A stretch of DNA of 64,000 bases from assembly GCF_037622515.1 (NCBI RefSeq), contig NZ_JBBJCN010000008.1, forward strand, positions 71,181-135,180, read 5' to 3'. This document shows positions 24,375-32,567 of this stretch, piece after piece (positions within the stretch are counted from its first letter, which is position 1; every line of letters starts with the position of its first letter). Under the pieces are notes generated by a model, which saw only the letters and a program-made list of their open reading frames with translations, was not told the origin of the DNA and did not search any database. Position numbers and translations under genes: made by a program. The DNA is from Paradesertivirga superstes (GTDB taxonomy: Bacteria > Bacteroidota > Bacteroidia > Sphingobacteriales > Sphingobacteriaceae).

Positions 24375-26792
24375 TTAGAACTTCACCTGCAAAGTCAGGT
24401 AAAAAGTTCTGTTATCCGATGGAATAATACCCGGCCCGGGGTAACCGGTAGCGCGTCGGGTAAAATAGTATTCGTTCGTTAAGTTATTGACGTTCCCTTC
24501 TAACCTGAATCTTTTGAACTCATACGATACTCCCGCATCCATAACGGAATATGCCGGAATGATACCCACAATTCCGGAAAATCCGCCGTCAGGCGCATTG
24601 GTGGCATCCGAATATTGATCAGACAAATATGAATATTGAAAGGATGCTTTTAGCTTTTTATATCCCAGCCTGATCCCGCTTTTTAAATTCATACCGGGAA
24701 CAAATTCTACCTCGTTACCTTCTATGTTTTGATCTACACTCTTTTTATACTCCGATTTTATAAAAGCGGCATTCGTGAAAACTACTCCAGTGAAATCAGT
24801 TTGAGGATGCAGAATTTTAAACAGGTCAGCTTCTGCGTACGACTCAATACCGGCAATTACAGCCTGACCAATATTTGTCCGCTTCCTGAGAACCATGGAT
24901 CCCTGACTTATCTGGTATTCCCCTATCCTGTTGTTATAATTAAGATAAAATGCACTTACATCGTAATTGAAAAGGAATGTGCCTTCGCTCCGGATACCCA
25001 AATCGAAAGAATAGCCCTTCTCATCCGTCATATCCGGATCAATAACAGCAGAAGGATTTGCAATCCGTATATCACTAAAGGTAATTGAACGGTAATTCTG
25101 AGACAGATTTCCGTATATATTTACTTTGGTGCCGGGTTTATAACTTATTCCGAGGCCGGCAATTAAAAAATTTCTTTTGTTTTGACGCTTCTCCGGCGTT
25201 CTGGCGCCTAATTCAATGCTGGTCTCATCAAGGCTTGGCTTTCTTGAAGCATAGAAACCATCAGCTTTGGTATTGATAATTTCATATCTCAATCCCGGAA
25301 CTACCGATAATTTCGGGCTTAGCCAGAATATATTTTCCGCGAACATTGAGACGTTTTGGTTCGGAAACTTATAATCGTTCAATATCAGCTCATCGGAATT
25401 GATATAGCTAAAATCGGCATCTTTTCCTTTGCTTCCGAAGCCCTGAACGCTGTGATTAAATCCGTGGTAATAACGGCTACCAACTAAAAGAACGGAATTG
25501 ACATTTTTGATGGAATAACGTTTAAGATAACGCGCCTCAGCACCCCAGTTTTCAAAATCACCTTTAATTAAATCCCGCTCACTGTTATCGTCGGCTGTAG
25601 CTACCCGGTTTGGCCTGAAGCCTACGGTATACCTGGAAGCCGACAATCCGAAAACCCTTAAGTTAAATTCATTCTGTGCATTAAATTTATGATCGAGATT
25701 CAGAGCAAACAGGTTCCAGTTCACTTTGAACCAGTTTCTCTCTCTGTTACTTTGCAAAGGATCTCCGGCGAACATATCATCCGTTAAACCTCCCGGCTGA
25801 TGTGCGAGGTAATCCATATGCGTAATATCAATTCCGGCTTTGGTTTTTTCAGTTAACTGATAGTTTACATTCGCATAGCCTGTATAACTGTCGAATTCCG
25901 AATTCGGCCTCCAGCCATTTCCTTTTTTGTATTGGAAATAAGTGTAATAACTCAGCTTATTTACTGTACCGCTGGCGCTGGTAAAAGCATTATAAAACCC
26001 ATAGGAGCCTATGCTTTGGCGGGCAGTTAACTCAAGCTTCCGATCTGTAACCGGCTTTCTGATGATGAAGTTTATCAGTCCACCGAACTGGGTCCCATAT
26101 TGTAAGGATGCGGCTCCCCGCACGATCTGAATTTGCCCGACTGCTTCAATCGGAGGTGTATAATAGCTTTCGGGATAACCCAGCGCATCGGCACTGATAT
26201 CATACCCGTTTTGCCTGACATTAAAATTTGATGTCCGGTTAGGATCAAGACCCCGGCCTCCGATACTTAATTGTAAACCCGCCCCGTCATTTTCCCAGAT
26301 ATTCAGTCCTGCCACCCTCGAATAAACTTGCCTTGCATTATTCGTAGCCAGGTTGGCCACCAGCTGATCCGGAATAATAAGCTCTGATTTCTTTCCTTCG
26401 TAAATTCCCAGGTTTTCAACCGCATGAAGATGCCCAAAACCCAGCTCATTCTTTTTTACTTTTATAGCCACTTCAGAAAGCAGTTTCCTGCCGGAGCTGA
26501 GGTTAAGAACCACAGATACATCTTCACCAGCAACTGTTACAGAAAAAGTTTCTTTGCTGTACCCTATACAAGAGGCAAGTAAGGTATACTGCCCCGAAGG
26601 GATATTTTTAAAAATAAACTCGCCCTTGCTGTCTGTAACCGCAATGCTTTTATTATCATTAAGCAGGACACTGCATTTGATCACTGCCAGACTATCGTCA
26701 GTCGATATCACACTGCCAGATATTTTATATTGGGCCAGAGCCGACAGAGCAATAAAACAGAAAAATATTGTACTAAAAGCCTTTAATTTCAT
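24375..26792 (-). CDS. TonB-dependent outer-membrane receptor, probably for iron
   Basis: 805 residues. Signal peptide (MKLKAFSTIFFCFIALSALA), a carboxypeptidase-like beta-sandwich (about 22-110), a plug domain with VEIIRG-type motif IQIVRGAASLQYGTQFGGLI, then a 22-strand barrel ending in aromatic FYLTLQVKF. Imports a ligand across the outer membrane with energy from TonB. It is the last gene of a minus-strand set: DUF4856, imelysin, HTTM, receptor. Its start overlaps the HTTM gene by 20 bases, so they are translationally coupled. The Fur-like palindrome upstream of the set points to iron or haem, and the plug resembles FecA-type receptors. Confidence 0.92.
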   Translation of the reverse strand: MKLKAFSTIFFCFIALSALAQYKISGSVISTDDSLAVIKCSVLLNDNKSIAVTDSKGEFIFKNIPSGQYTLLASCIGYSKETFSVTVAGEDVSVVLNLSSGRKLLSEVAIKVKKNELGFGHLHAVENLGIYEGKKSELIIPDQLVANLATNNARQVYSRVAGLNIWENDGAGLQLSIGGRGLDPNRTSNFNVRQNGYDISADALGYPESYYTPPIEAVGQIQIVRGAASLQYGTQFGGLINFIIRKPVTDRKLELTARQSIGSYGFYNAFTSASGTVNKLSYYTYFQYKKGNGWRPNSEFDSYTGYANVNYQLTEKTKAGIDITHMDYLAHQPGGLTDDMFAGDPLQSNRERNWFKVNWNLFALNLDHKFNAQNEFNLRVFGLSASRYTVGFRPNRVATADDNSERDLIKGDFENWGAEARYLKRYSIKNVNSVLLVGSRYYHGFNHSVQGFGSKGKDADFSYINSDELILNDYKFPNQNVSMFAENIFWLSPKLSVVPGLRYEIINTKADGFYASRKPSLDETSIELGARTPEKRQNKRNFLIAGLGISYKPGTKVNIYGNLSQNYRSITFSDIRIANPSAVIDPDMTDEKGYSFDLGIRSEGTFLFNYDVSAFYLNYNNRIGEYQISQGSMVLRKRTNIGQAVIAGIESYAEADLFKILHPQTDFTGVVFTNAAFIKSEYKKSVDQNIEGNEVEFVPGMNLKSGIRLGYKKLKASFQYSYLSDQYSDATNAPDGGFSGIVGIIPAYSVMDAGVSYEFKRFRLEGNVNNLTNEYYFTRRATGYPGPGIIPSDNRTFYLTLQVKF

Positions 26793-28122
26793 CGTTAAGG
26801 GGTAATATCCATGATTTGGGTTTGAAGGATTCTTCTATTTTCGCGAGGTCGGTATCGGGTGCGATAAATGCTTTGCCTCTCCTACCGTTAAGCGCGATGT
26901 AAGAATCCACATATACTTGCGGAGTGTTAAAACCGGAAATGGCATAATGATCTCTTAATATATGTGCGTACTGCAGGATCATATCCGCTTGTGCCGACAT
27001 CATTTTTTCCTGCAAAGGTGTTAAAAAATCAGTGTTGTTTACCACAACTTGTTTGCCTGAAGCATCCTTCACGGTAAACTGGGCATAACCGGCTTTTTCC
27101 ATTAACATTACTCTCCAGGAAAAACGGTATCCTTCCTCTGTCCAGAATAGCTCTCCGGGGTACAATAAATACCGGAACGGCATCAATAGCTGAACTGCGA
27201 AAAATATTGCAAAGCCAATTATTAAAATATTTTGACTAGGTATTTTATACTGGAAAGCATTCCGTGGCGCTAAAAAACCGGGTCCTGATTTTATCAGGAT
27301 ATTGATTTTGCTTATTATCTTTTTATGGAAGTCGTCGGAAAAGAAAATCAGCGCCGTAACTATCATTATATACGGGAACATCCCTATTGGGAAAAGAATA
27401 GCGGTGAGCCCGTGAAACAAAACAACTGTGATATATGCGAATAAACGGGTCCTATGGTTCCACAAAAACAAGCCGATAGTAAGATCGTAAAAACAGCCGA
27501 ACCAGCTAAAGAAATAAGCGATCCAGGTATAATTAAAGAGAAATCCAATTATCGGCATGTCGTTTCTTGCTGGCAGCCAGATTTTCAGAGGCAAAGCGTG
27601 TAAAAGCCAATCGCTGTTCAATTTGGCAAGTCCGGCATAAAAATATAAAATGAAGACGAGCAGTTTTAAACTGTCGATACACCATTTGGGAATCTGATCT
27701 GCTAAGATAGTTTTGTTTCTTGCCCCGTCTACCGAAAAATAGCGATCCGCCGGAAGAAACACCATTAAAAGCAGAACCATACTGATAAAATAATAATGGT
27801 TGAGATAGGTGCTTTTATCTATCAGCTCGATATAAGTAAAAGACAAAAACAGTCCGACTATAGCCAGGCGATATAACAAGCCGATAGCAACCAGAATTGC
27901 ACAGAGCGCACAAAAAGCAAAAAGTAAATAGGTATTATATCCAAGAGGCTTTACAAATTCAAAGCCGTAGAACGGGAAGTAATGAGCAGGAGTTATATAA
28001 AGATCATAAATCCAGCCTTTGCTCCAAAAACGAATGATGCTAAAGAAAAGCATCATCCCCAGTACTATTCTGAAAACAGCTAAAGGAGCTGCGTGAGTTA
28101 ATTTCTGAAAATATGAATTCAT
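26773..28122 (-). CDS. HTTM domain (vitamin K-dependent carboxylase-like) membrane protein
   Basis: 449 residues. Many hydrophobic helices in the N-terminal 290 residues (for example APLAVFRIVLGMMLFFSIIR, CIDSLKLLVFILYFYAGLAK), with the HTTM signature around YFYAGLAKLNSDWL. A C-terminal domain (about 310-449) contains YLLYPGELFWTEEGYRFSWR, as in gamma-carboxylase-like proteins. The role in bacteria is unsettled; its steady company with imelysin and TonB receptors suggests a part in iron-compound uptake or processing. It starts 22 bases after the imelysin gene stop and overlaps the receptor start. Confidence 0.88.
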   Translation of the reverse strand: MNSYFQKLTHAAPLAVFRIVLGMMLFFSIIRFWSKGWIYDLYITPAHYFPFYGFEFVKPLGYNTYLLFAFCALCAILVAIGLLYRLAIVGLFLSFTYIELIDKSTYLNHYYFISMVLLLMVFLPADRYFSVDGARNKTILADQIPKWCIDSLKLLVFILYFYAGLAKLNSDWLLHALPLKIWLPARNDMPIIGFLFNYTWIAYFFSWFGCFYDLTIGLFLWNHRTRLFAYITVVLFHGLTAILFPIGMFPYIMIVTALIFFSDDFHKKIISKINILIKSGPGFLAPRNAFQYKIPSQNILIIGFAIFFAVQLLMPFRYLLYPGELFWTEEGYRFSWRVMLMEKAGYAQFTVKDASGKQVVVNNTDFLTPLQEKMMSAQADMILQYAHILRDHYAISGFNTPQVYVDSYIALNGRRGKAFIAPDTDLAKIEESFKPKSWILPLNDEIKGF

Positions 28123-28143
28123 GAAATTGCTGCAATGCTTTAT

Positions 28144-29280
28144 TTAGTCGCCGTCATTATCAGTGTAGGTGATTGTGATACTGATTGCAGATGTCATATC
28201 CACTTTCAACAAGCGTACGGATTTTTGCATTTCATTATACACATCGATCATCTGCTGATTATTAGTTTGCACCACACTGCTCAGGTTTTCTGTTTGAATT
28301 GCGTTTAGCTTTTGAGTACTTGCATTAAACTGGCCGATCATCTCTTCCGGTAGTGTGGTTTGGGCATTTAGAGCCGTTAAATATGTTTTTAAAGAAGGAC
28401 CTTCCACACCGGTCTTCACACTTTTACCATTAAAAAAATCTATAGCCGCCTGATGTGCTGTTTTGGCAAGTGTTAGTGAAATATCTTTTTTGTAAAAAGC
28501 TTCAACGTTTTGAGGAGATACCGTTCCGTTTAACATAACACCCGATGGAATACCGAATTTTCCGGATCTTATAGTGCGCTCGTAACTGCGAACATAACCG
28601 TTGACCATGTTTGATGTAGAAGACGACGCATCGGTACCGGTTTTACTAATAAACGTTTCTTTATAGCTGCCATTCCACTCCGCATGAACTGTTGTAAAAA
28701 CAGAATTCATTTTGCTGACGATACTTTTTAAATAAGCTTTACGCTTTGCTGCATCAGCGTCGGTAGTATAGAAAGATACAATAGCAGCATCTGTATTTCC
28801 TAAACCATTAATTAAAAAATCCATTGCCGGAAAGCCTTGAGCTGTAAAATTTGAAGCAATATCCAGATTAGCAGTTCCTGAAGCAATATTAGCAGCAATA
28901 GTAACCTCATTAGCAGGATAAACATTAAAATATGAGCGCAGAGAGTATCTGTCTGCAGAACCAAATTCAAGCAATTCAACCTTTTGCCATTCAATATACG
29001 CATTAACCCAGGCTGATCTTAATTCGACAAGGGAGGCATTTGTAGGTGTAGTTGTAAAATTATCAGTTTTACTAACCAGCAAATCAAGCTTTGTTTTGAA
29101 GTTATTATAAGAGGGAATAACAATATTTTCTGTTACGTTTACAAGAACAGCTTGCCTGTCGGCCACATTTCCGGTTTCCTCTTTCTCAGGATTTCCCTTT
29201 TTTGAACATGCAAAAAATGTTGCCGCTGCCAGCAAAACCAATCCTAATCTTTTCCCTGCAAAACGTATCATATTTTTCAA
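28144..29280 (-). CDS. imelysin family lipoprotein
   Basis: 378 residues with a lipobox (LAAATFFAC, Cys25). The imelysin/IrpA domain spans about 35-360, with the conserved W-x2-A-Y-x-E-W-Q-K-V-E region (SAWVNAYIEWQKVELLEFG), the LRSYFNVYP strand and GFPAMDFLINGLG. Imelysin-like periplasmic proteins take part in iron uptake, although many lack protease activity. The canonical GxHxxE motif is not evident, so it probably binds a ligand and does not cut protein. Second gene of the iron operon, 63 bases after the DUF4856 gene. Confidence 0.88.
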   Translation of the reverse strand: MKNMIRFAGKRLGLVLLAAATFFACSKKGNPEKEETGNVADRQAVLVNVTENIVIPSYNNFKTKLDLLVSKTDNFTTTPTNASLVELRSAWVNAYIEWQKVELLEFGSADRYSLRSYFNVYPANEVTIAANIASGTANLDIASNFTAQGFPAMDFLINGLGNTDAAIVSFYTTDADAAKRKAYLKSIVSKMNSVFTTVHAEWNGSYKETFISKTGTDASSSTSNMVNGYVRSYERTIRSGKFGIPSGVMLNGTVSPQNVEAFYKKDISLTLAKTAHQAAIDFFNGKSVKTGVEGPSLKTYLTALNAQTTLPEEMIGQFNASTQKLNAIQTENLSSVVQTNNQQMIDVYNEMQKSVRLLKVDMTSAISITITYTDNDGD

Positions 29281-29343
29281 ATTAAAAATGGATCCGGGAG
29301 TATTCAGACCTCCGGATCCGTGGTTAACCGTGTGTTTATATTT

Positions 29344-30501
29344 TTAAAGCTTGAATTTTGCTTTTATGGCATCGTCGGCAGCAAGAATTTTTGCCGGTGT
29401 CAGATTATAAAAAGTATTTGTTGAACCTATTAATCCTGCTAAAATTGAATCAGAAAAACTTGCATCAGCGTCAAAAGCAGTACAAAAACGTAACGAATAA
29501 ATAAAACCAAGACCTTCACCAAAGGCGTGTGCCTTTTGTGCTTCTGTTAAAGTTGCATCTTTGGATTTTGCCAGGTATCCTCTTGCTGCTAAAGCGATAG
29601 TTTTCTGCAAGATCTGTTTGATAAGAAGCGCCTGAACATTAATTTGTGCTTTATTGTTATTTACAATGGCCACACGCCCTTTTATAAATGCAGGTAAAAT
29701 CTTTTTGTAATTCTCTGTATCTCTGTTATACTCCCAGGCATAAGAACCCAAAGCAAATTCTGTAGTTCCTTTCGCAGAAGCAGTTGATCCTATTAAGTAA
29801 TTTGTATTTGGAGTAAGAGTCGCGAAAGCTAAATCCCAGTTATGCTCTAATTGGGTGTAATTTTTTCCGGATACTACAGCGTAATTCTCTGCATTTAACC
29901 CCTCATCTAAAAGTACATTACAGATTAAGTCGAGTTGATATGCTCCAATTAAGCCTTTTTGAATTACCTGTTGAGTTTCTATTCCTTTAGCATCTACGAT
30001 ATAAGCGCCACCCAACTTGCCTGCAACTCCGTCAGAGGCAGTTGTAGCAAATGATTGGCTTACACTACCCATTGTAGTAAAATCAGAAGCGAATTTTGCA
30101 CGAACCACTTCAGCGGCAGTAGTATTCCATGAAGAAGCAGTAAGATTACGTAATTGAACCCCGCTTGTGTTTAAAGCAGCATCAGTAAAAGGATTACCGG
30201 TATTGCTATACATATTTACCAGAGCAGCTGCTGTGATAGCCTGAGTTTTTGATAAGGAGCAATAATTATTAATTGCCTGGAATGCTTTATATGCGTTACC
30301 TCCTTCAGTAAAATCAACAGTTGATTGTGCGTTTGCGTCAACAAATATGCTGCTGTAAGTTGAGGTTCCTGTGATTGATGAAGAGTCTATTGCCGTGCGT
30401 AAAGAAACCTTGTCATCATCATTCTTTTTACAGGAAGTGAAAACCAGTCCGGTAAAAACTATTAATCCAAGTGCTTTAAGATGGGTTCGGGTTATGCTCA
30501 T
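29344..30501 (-). CDS. DUF4856 lipoprotein of the iron operon
   Basis: 385 residues. Lipobox LVFTSC (Cys24) followed by a KKNDDDK spacer typical of surface or periplasmic lipoproteins. The body matches DUF4856: FTEGGNAYKAFQAINNYCSL, an Ala/Thr-rich helical core, and LEHNWDLAFATL. The family occurs next to imelysin genes, and the fold is probably all-helical like imelysin. First gene after the promoter and Fur-like box at 30.54-30.60 kb, so expected to be made under iron limitation (inference). Confidence 0.88.
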   Translation of the reverse strand: MSITRTHLKALGLIVFTGLVFTSCKKNDDDKVSLRTAIDSSSITGTSTYSSIFVDANAQSTVDFTEGGNAYKAFQAINNYCSLSKTQAITAAALVNMYSNTGNPFTDAALNTSGVQLRNLTASSWNTTAAEVVRAKFASDFTTMGSVSQSFATTASDGVAGKLGGAYIVDAKGIETQQVIQKGLIGAYQLDLICNVLLDEGLNAENYAVVSGKNYTQLEHNWDLAFATLTPNTNYLIGSTASAKGTTEFALGSYAWEYNRDTENYKKILPAFIKGRVAIVNNNKAQINVQALLIKQILQKTIALAARGYLAKSKDATLTEAQKAHAFGEGLGFIYSLRFCTAFDADASFSDSILAGLIGSTNTFYNLTPAKILAADDAIKAKFKL

Positions 30502-30540
30502 TTATCCTTATGTTTATTTATACTAATTCTTAATTGCGAG

Positions 30541-30595
30541 CAAAATTAATTTTTAAACTCATACTATCAAAATTATTTAGAAATAATCTAAATAA
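30541..30595 (-). promoter_or_regulatory. promoter with Fur-like palindrome for the iron operon
   Basis: On the minus strand: a perfect palindrome TTATTTAGA-N5-TCTAAATAA (30573-30595), then TTTTG (30568-30572), a 19-bp spacer, and TAATTTTG (30541-30548), matching the Bacteroidota promoter (TAnnTTTG). The operator abuts the -33 element. ATTTAGA/TCTAAAT palindromes are seen upstream of iron genes in this phylum; a Fur- or DtxR-type repressor is the expected binder. The start codon is 40 bases beyond. Confidence 0.75.
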
Positions 30596-30724
30596 AAATC
30601 ACAAGCAAAGAAGATTGATCAGGAATTAATAAGCAAGGCTAAAAAAAATCCTGTAATCTGCCTTTAAAGAAGGGATTACAGGATTTAAACCCAGCGATGG
30701 GAATAATGGGGGCGTTCAATAAGC

Positions 30725-31138
30725 TTATATCTTTTCTAAGATCAGAACTTCTGTTTGACCATTGCTGTTAATATGCTCGAGTTTTACCTGAGTATATCTT
30801 TTTTCAAGAAACACCCATTCTTCATTAAGTTCGAGTAAAGCCAGTGAAGGAAAGGCTAAGGTCAGTTTATTCAGATTTTCATCTGCACCGGTGTTCCAGG
30901 TTCCATTTACTGTTGAATTGTTTTTCACTGCACTAACGGATCCGTTTGAATTAAATGTGAATTCATATCCTGAATAATTAGAGGTTTCAACCGCACCGTT
31001 ATCGTTAAATAAAGTGACTTTCCATTTGCCTTGGAGAATAATAGATTTTGTTGAGGGAGCATCGTTGTCTTTGCTGCAGGAGGCAAAGAAAAGAATTGAA
31101 ACTACTAAGAGAGTGAGTGTGTGTTTAATGTGACGCAT
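30725..31138 (-). CDS. lipocalin-like lipoprotein
   Basis: 137 residues with lipobox LFFASC (Cys21) and acidic spacer SKDNDAPS. The mature part (LQGKWKVTLFNDNGAVETSN, YEFTFNSNGSVSA, VNGTWN) is the usual lipocalin-like or DUF5004-type small beta-barrel found in many Bacteroidota lipoproteins. Ligand unknown. Monocistronic, about 220 bases upstream of the iron operon and on the same strand. Confidence 0.75.
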   Translation of the reverse strand: MRHIKHTLTLLVVSILFFASCSKDNDAPSTKSIILQGKWKVTLFNDNGAVETSNYSGYEFTFNSNGSVSAVKNNSTVNGTWNTGADENLNKLTLAFPSLALLELNEEWVFLEKRYTQVKLEHINSNGQTEVLILEKI

Positions 31139-31300
31139 AATTTTATCTAAATTGTTTAAACTATAAATGCAAACCTGCTAAATTGTTTTTAAAAACCCAC
31201 TTTATTAAAAGTCTTGCGTGGGTAAATATTACAAATTATTGGAAACCAGGGCATTTAAGTATTGTTTTTTTATTGCAGCGTATTTATTACTGCTTTAAAT

Positions 31301-31306
31301 AGGAGG
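31301..31306 (+). promoter_or_regulatory. strong Shine-Dalgarno AGGAGG for hsp20
   Basis: AGGAGG 10 bases before ATG 31317. Perfect anti-16S matches are uncommon in Bacteroidota and may mark high expression on stress. Confidence 0.55.
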
Positions 31307-31316
31307 ATATTATATT

Positions 31317-31754
31317 ATGGCACTGGTAAAATTTAATGAAGGCAACAATCGCAATGCATTGAACCCTTTAAACGACATGTTTGAATCATTTTTCAATGAT
31401 TCTTTTATTTCAGACCGGTTGGTGTCGAGAGTTCCGGCGGTAAATATTTCCGAAACAGATGGCGAATATCATATCGAACTCGCAGCCCCGGGCTTAAAGA
31501 AAGAAGATTTCAAAATCAATCTTGACAAAAACATGCTTAATATCTCGGTTGAAAAAAAATCTGAAGATACTGAGCATAACAAGACGTATAATAAAAGAGA
31601 GTATAGCTATACTTCTTTTGTTCGTTCTTTCTCAATGCCCGATTCGGCTGACAGCGAAAATATTCAAGCCGAATATACTGACGGCGTTCTGAACATTGCC
31701 ATTCCTAAAAAGGAAGAGGCAAAATTGCGTGCAAGGGAAATTTCTATTAAATAA
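31317..31754 (+). CDS. Hsp20/alpha-crystallin small heat shock protein
   Basis: 145 residues. Short N-terminal arm (NPLNDMFESFFNDSF), an alpha-crystallin domain (about 40-135) with VPAVNISETDGEYHIELAAP and GLKKEDFKINLDKNMLNISV, and the A-x-x-x-n-G-v-L-x-I-x-I-P signature AEYTDGVLNIAIPKKE. An ATP-independent chaperone that holds unfolding proteins as oligomers in the cytosol. Single gene. A hairpin (AGAGGTATGA/TCATACCTCT, 31783-31807) follows and may end the transcript. Confidence 0.95.
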   Translation: MALVKFNEGNNRNALNPLNDMFESFFNDSFISDRLVSRVPAVNISETDGEYHIELAAPGLKKEDFKINLDKNMLNISVEKKSEDTEHNKTYNKREYSYTSFVRSFSMPDSADSENIQAEYTDGVLNIAIPKKEEAKLRAREISIK

Positions 31755-31782
31755 TTTCCCTGACTCTGACAATTTCACATTT

Positions 31783-31807
31783 AGAGGTATGAGAATTTCA
31801 TACCTCT
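31783..31807 (+). terminator. hairpin downstream of hsp20
   Basis: 10-bp perfect arms AGAGGTATGA and TCATACCTCT with a 5-base loop, 29 bases after the stop. Only a short T-rich stretch follows. Confidence 0.45.
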
Positions 31808-31919
31808 TGATGTGAAGCGAAGTCAATATAGCAAGTCCTGTGATCGACTATATTTTAAATGATTTTTAAGATTTAATTTGTTATTGCTTAATGTCTTGGA
31901 TCATCTTGGATAAACCACA

Positions 31920-32552
31920 CTAGCAACAATCCCCACATTCTTTGCCTTTCGCTTTTTCCAAAGCTTCCCGTCCTTCACTTACTGAAAAATAAATCAATCC
32001 CGCAGCTCCTATAGAATCTATGTATCCAAAACCAGTTAACTCATAAATAAAACTGGAAGCCAATAAAATTATAGACATATAAATACATACCATTGTACAT
32101 TTCGCATCTGCAATTATCGGTGAAGAATTTAAAGCCTTCCCGGTTTTAATTTGTGAATGAGCTACATAATACATCACCCCGATAGAGAGCAATGCGATTA
32201 CAATTCCCCAAAACGTATCCTGCGGTCTTCCCTTTTGCAAAATATTTTCAACGATACCTATTGCCAGACCTACGGATAACAAGTAAAATCCATAGCCTGT
32301 AATTTTCAGGGCCGTAGTCTCAAATGGCGTTCTGCTGCTGTGCAGGTTTTGCTGTATCCGTTTAATCATATAAATGACCCCAAGGTTCGAGGCCACTTCA
32401 ATGAAACTATCTACACCAAACCCAAAAAGAGTCAGTGATTCATCTTTATACCCAAGGACCATCGAAACCAGACCTTCAATGACATTGTAGATAACAATAA
32501 ATAGTGCAAAGGCATATGCTCGTTTATACAAAGTCTTTTCCTGCTCATCCAT
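31920..32552 (-). CDS. cation efflux (CDF-like) transporter
   Basis: 210 residues with five to six transmembrane helices and the CDF-type segment SLTLFGFGVDSFIEVASNLGVI, where the Asp of the DSFIE motif is a likely metal ligand. A second site sits in IIADAKCTMVCIYMS. The usual cytosolic C-terminal domain is missing, and the chain ends in a Cys-rich KGKECGDCC that could bind soft metals. Last gene of a minus-strand trio, 15 bases after the TonB receptor. With DUF6660 and the receptor it suggests handling of a transition metal; which one is not visible. Confidence 0.85.
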   Translation of the reverse strand: MDEQEKTLYKRAYAFALFIVIYNVIEGLVSMVLGYKDESLTLFGFGVDSFIEVASNLGVIYMIKRIQQNLHSSRTPFETTALKITGYGFYLLSVGLAIGIVENILQKGRPQDTFWGIVIALLSIGVMYYVAHSQIKTGKALNSSPIIADAKCTMVCIYMSIILLASSFIYELTGFGYIDSIGAAGLIYFSVSEGREALEKAKGKECGDCC

Positions 32553-32567
32553 TTTTCTAAATTTAAT

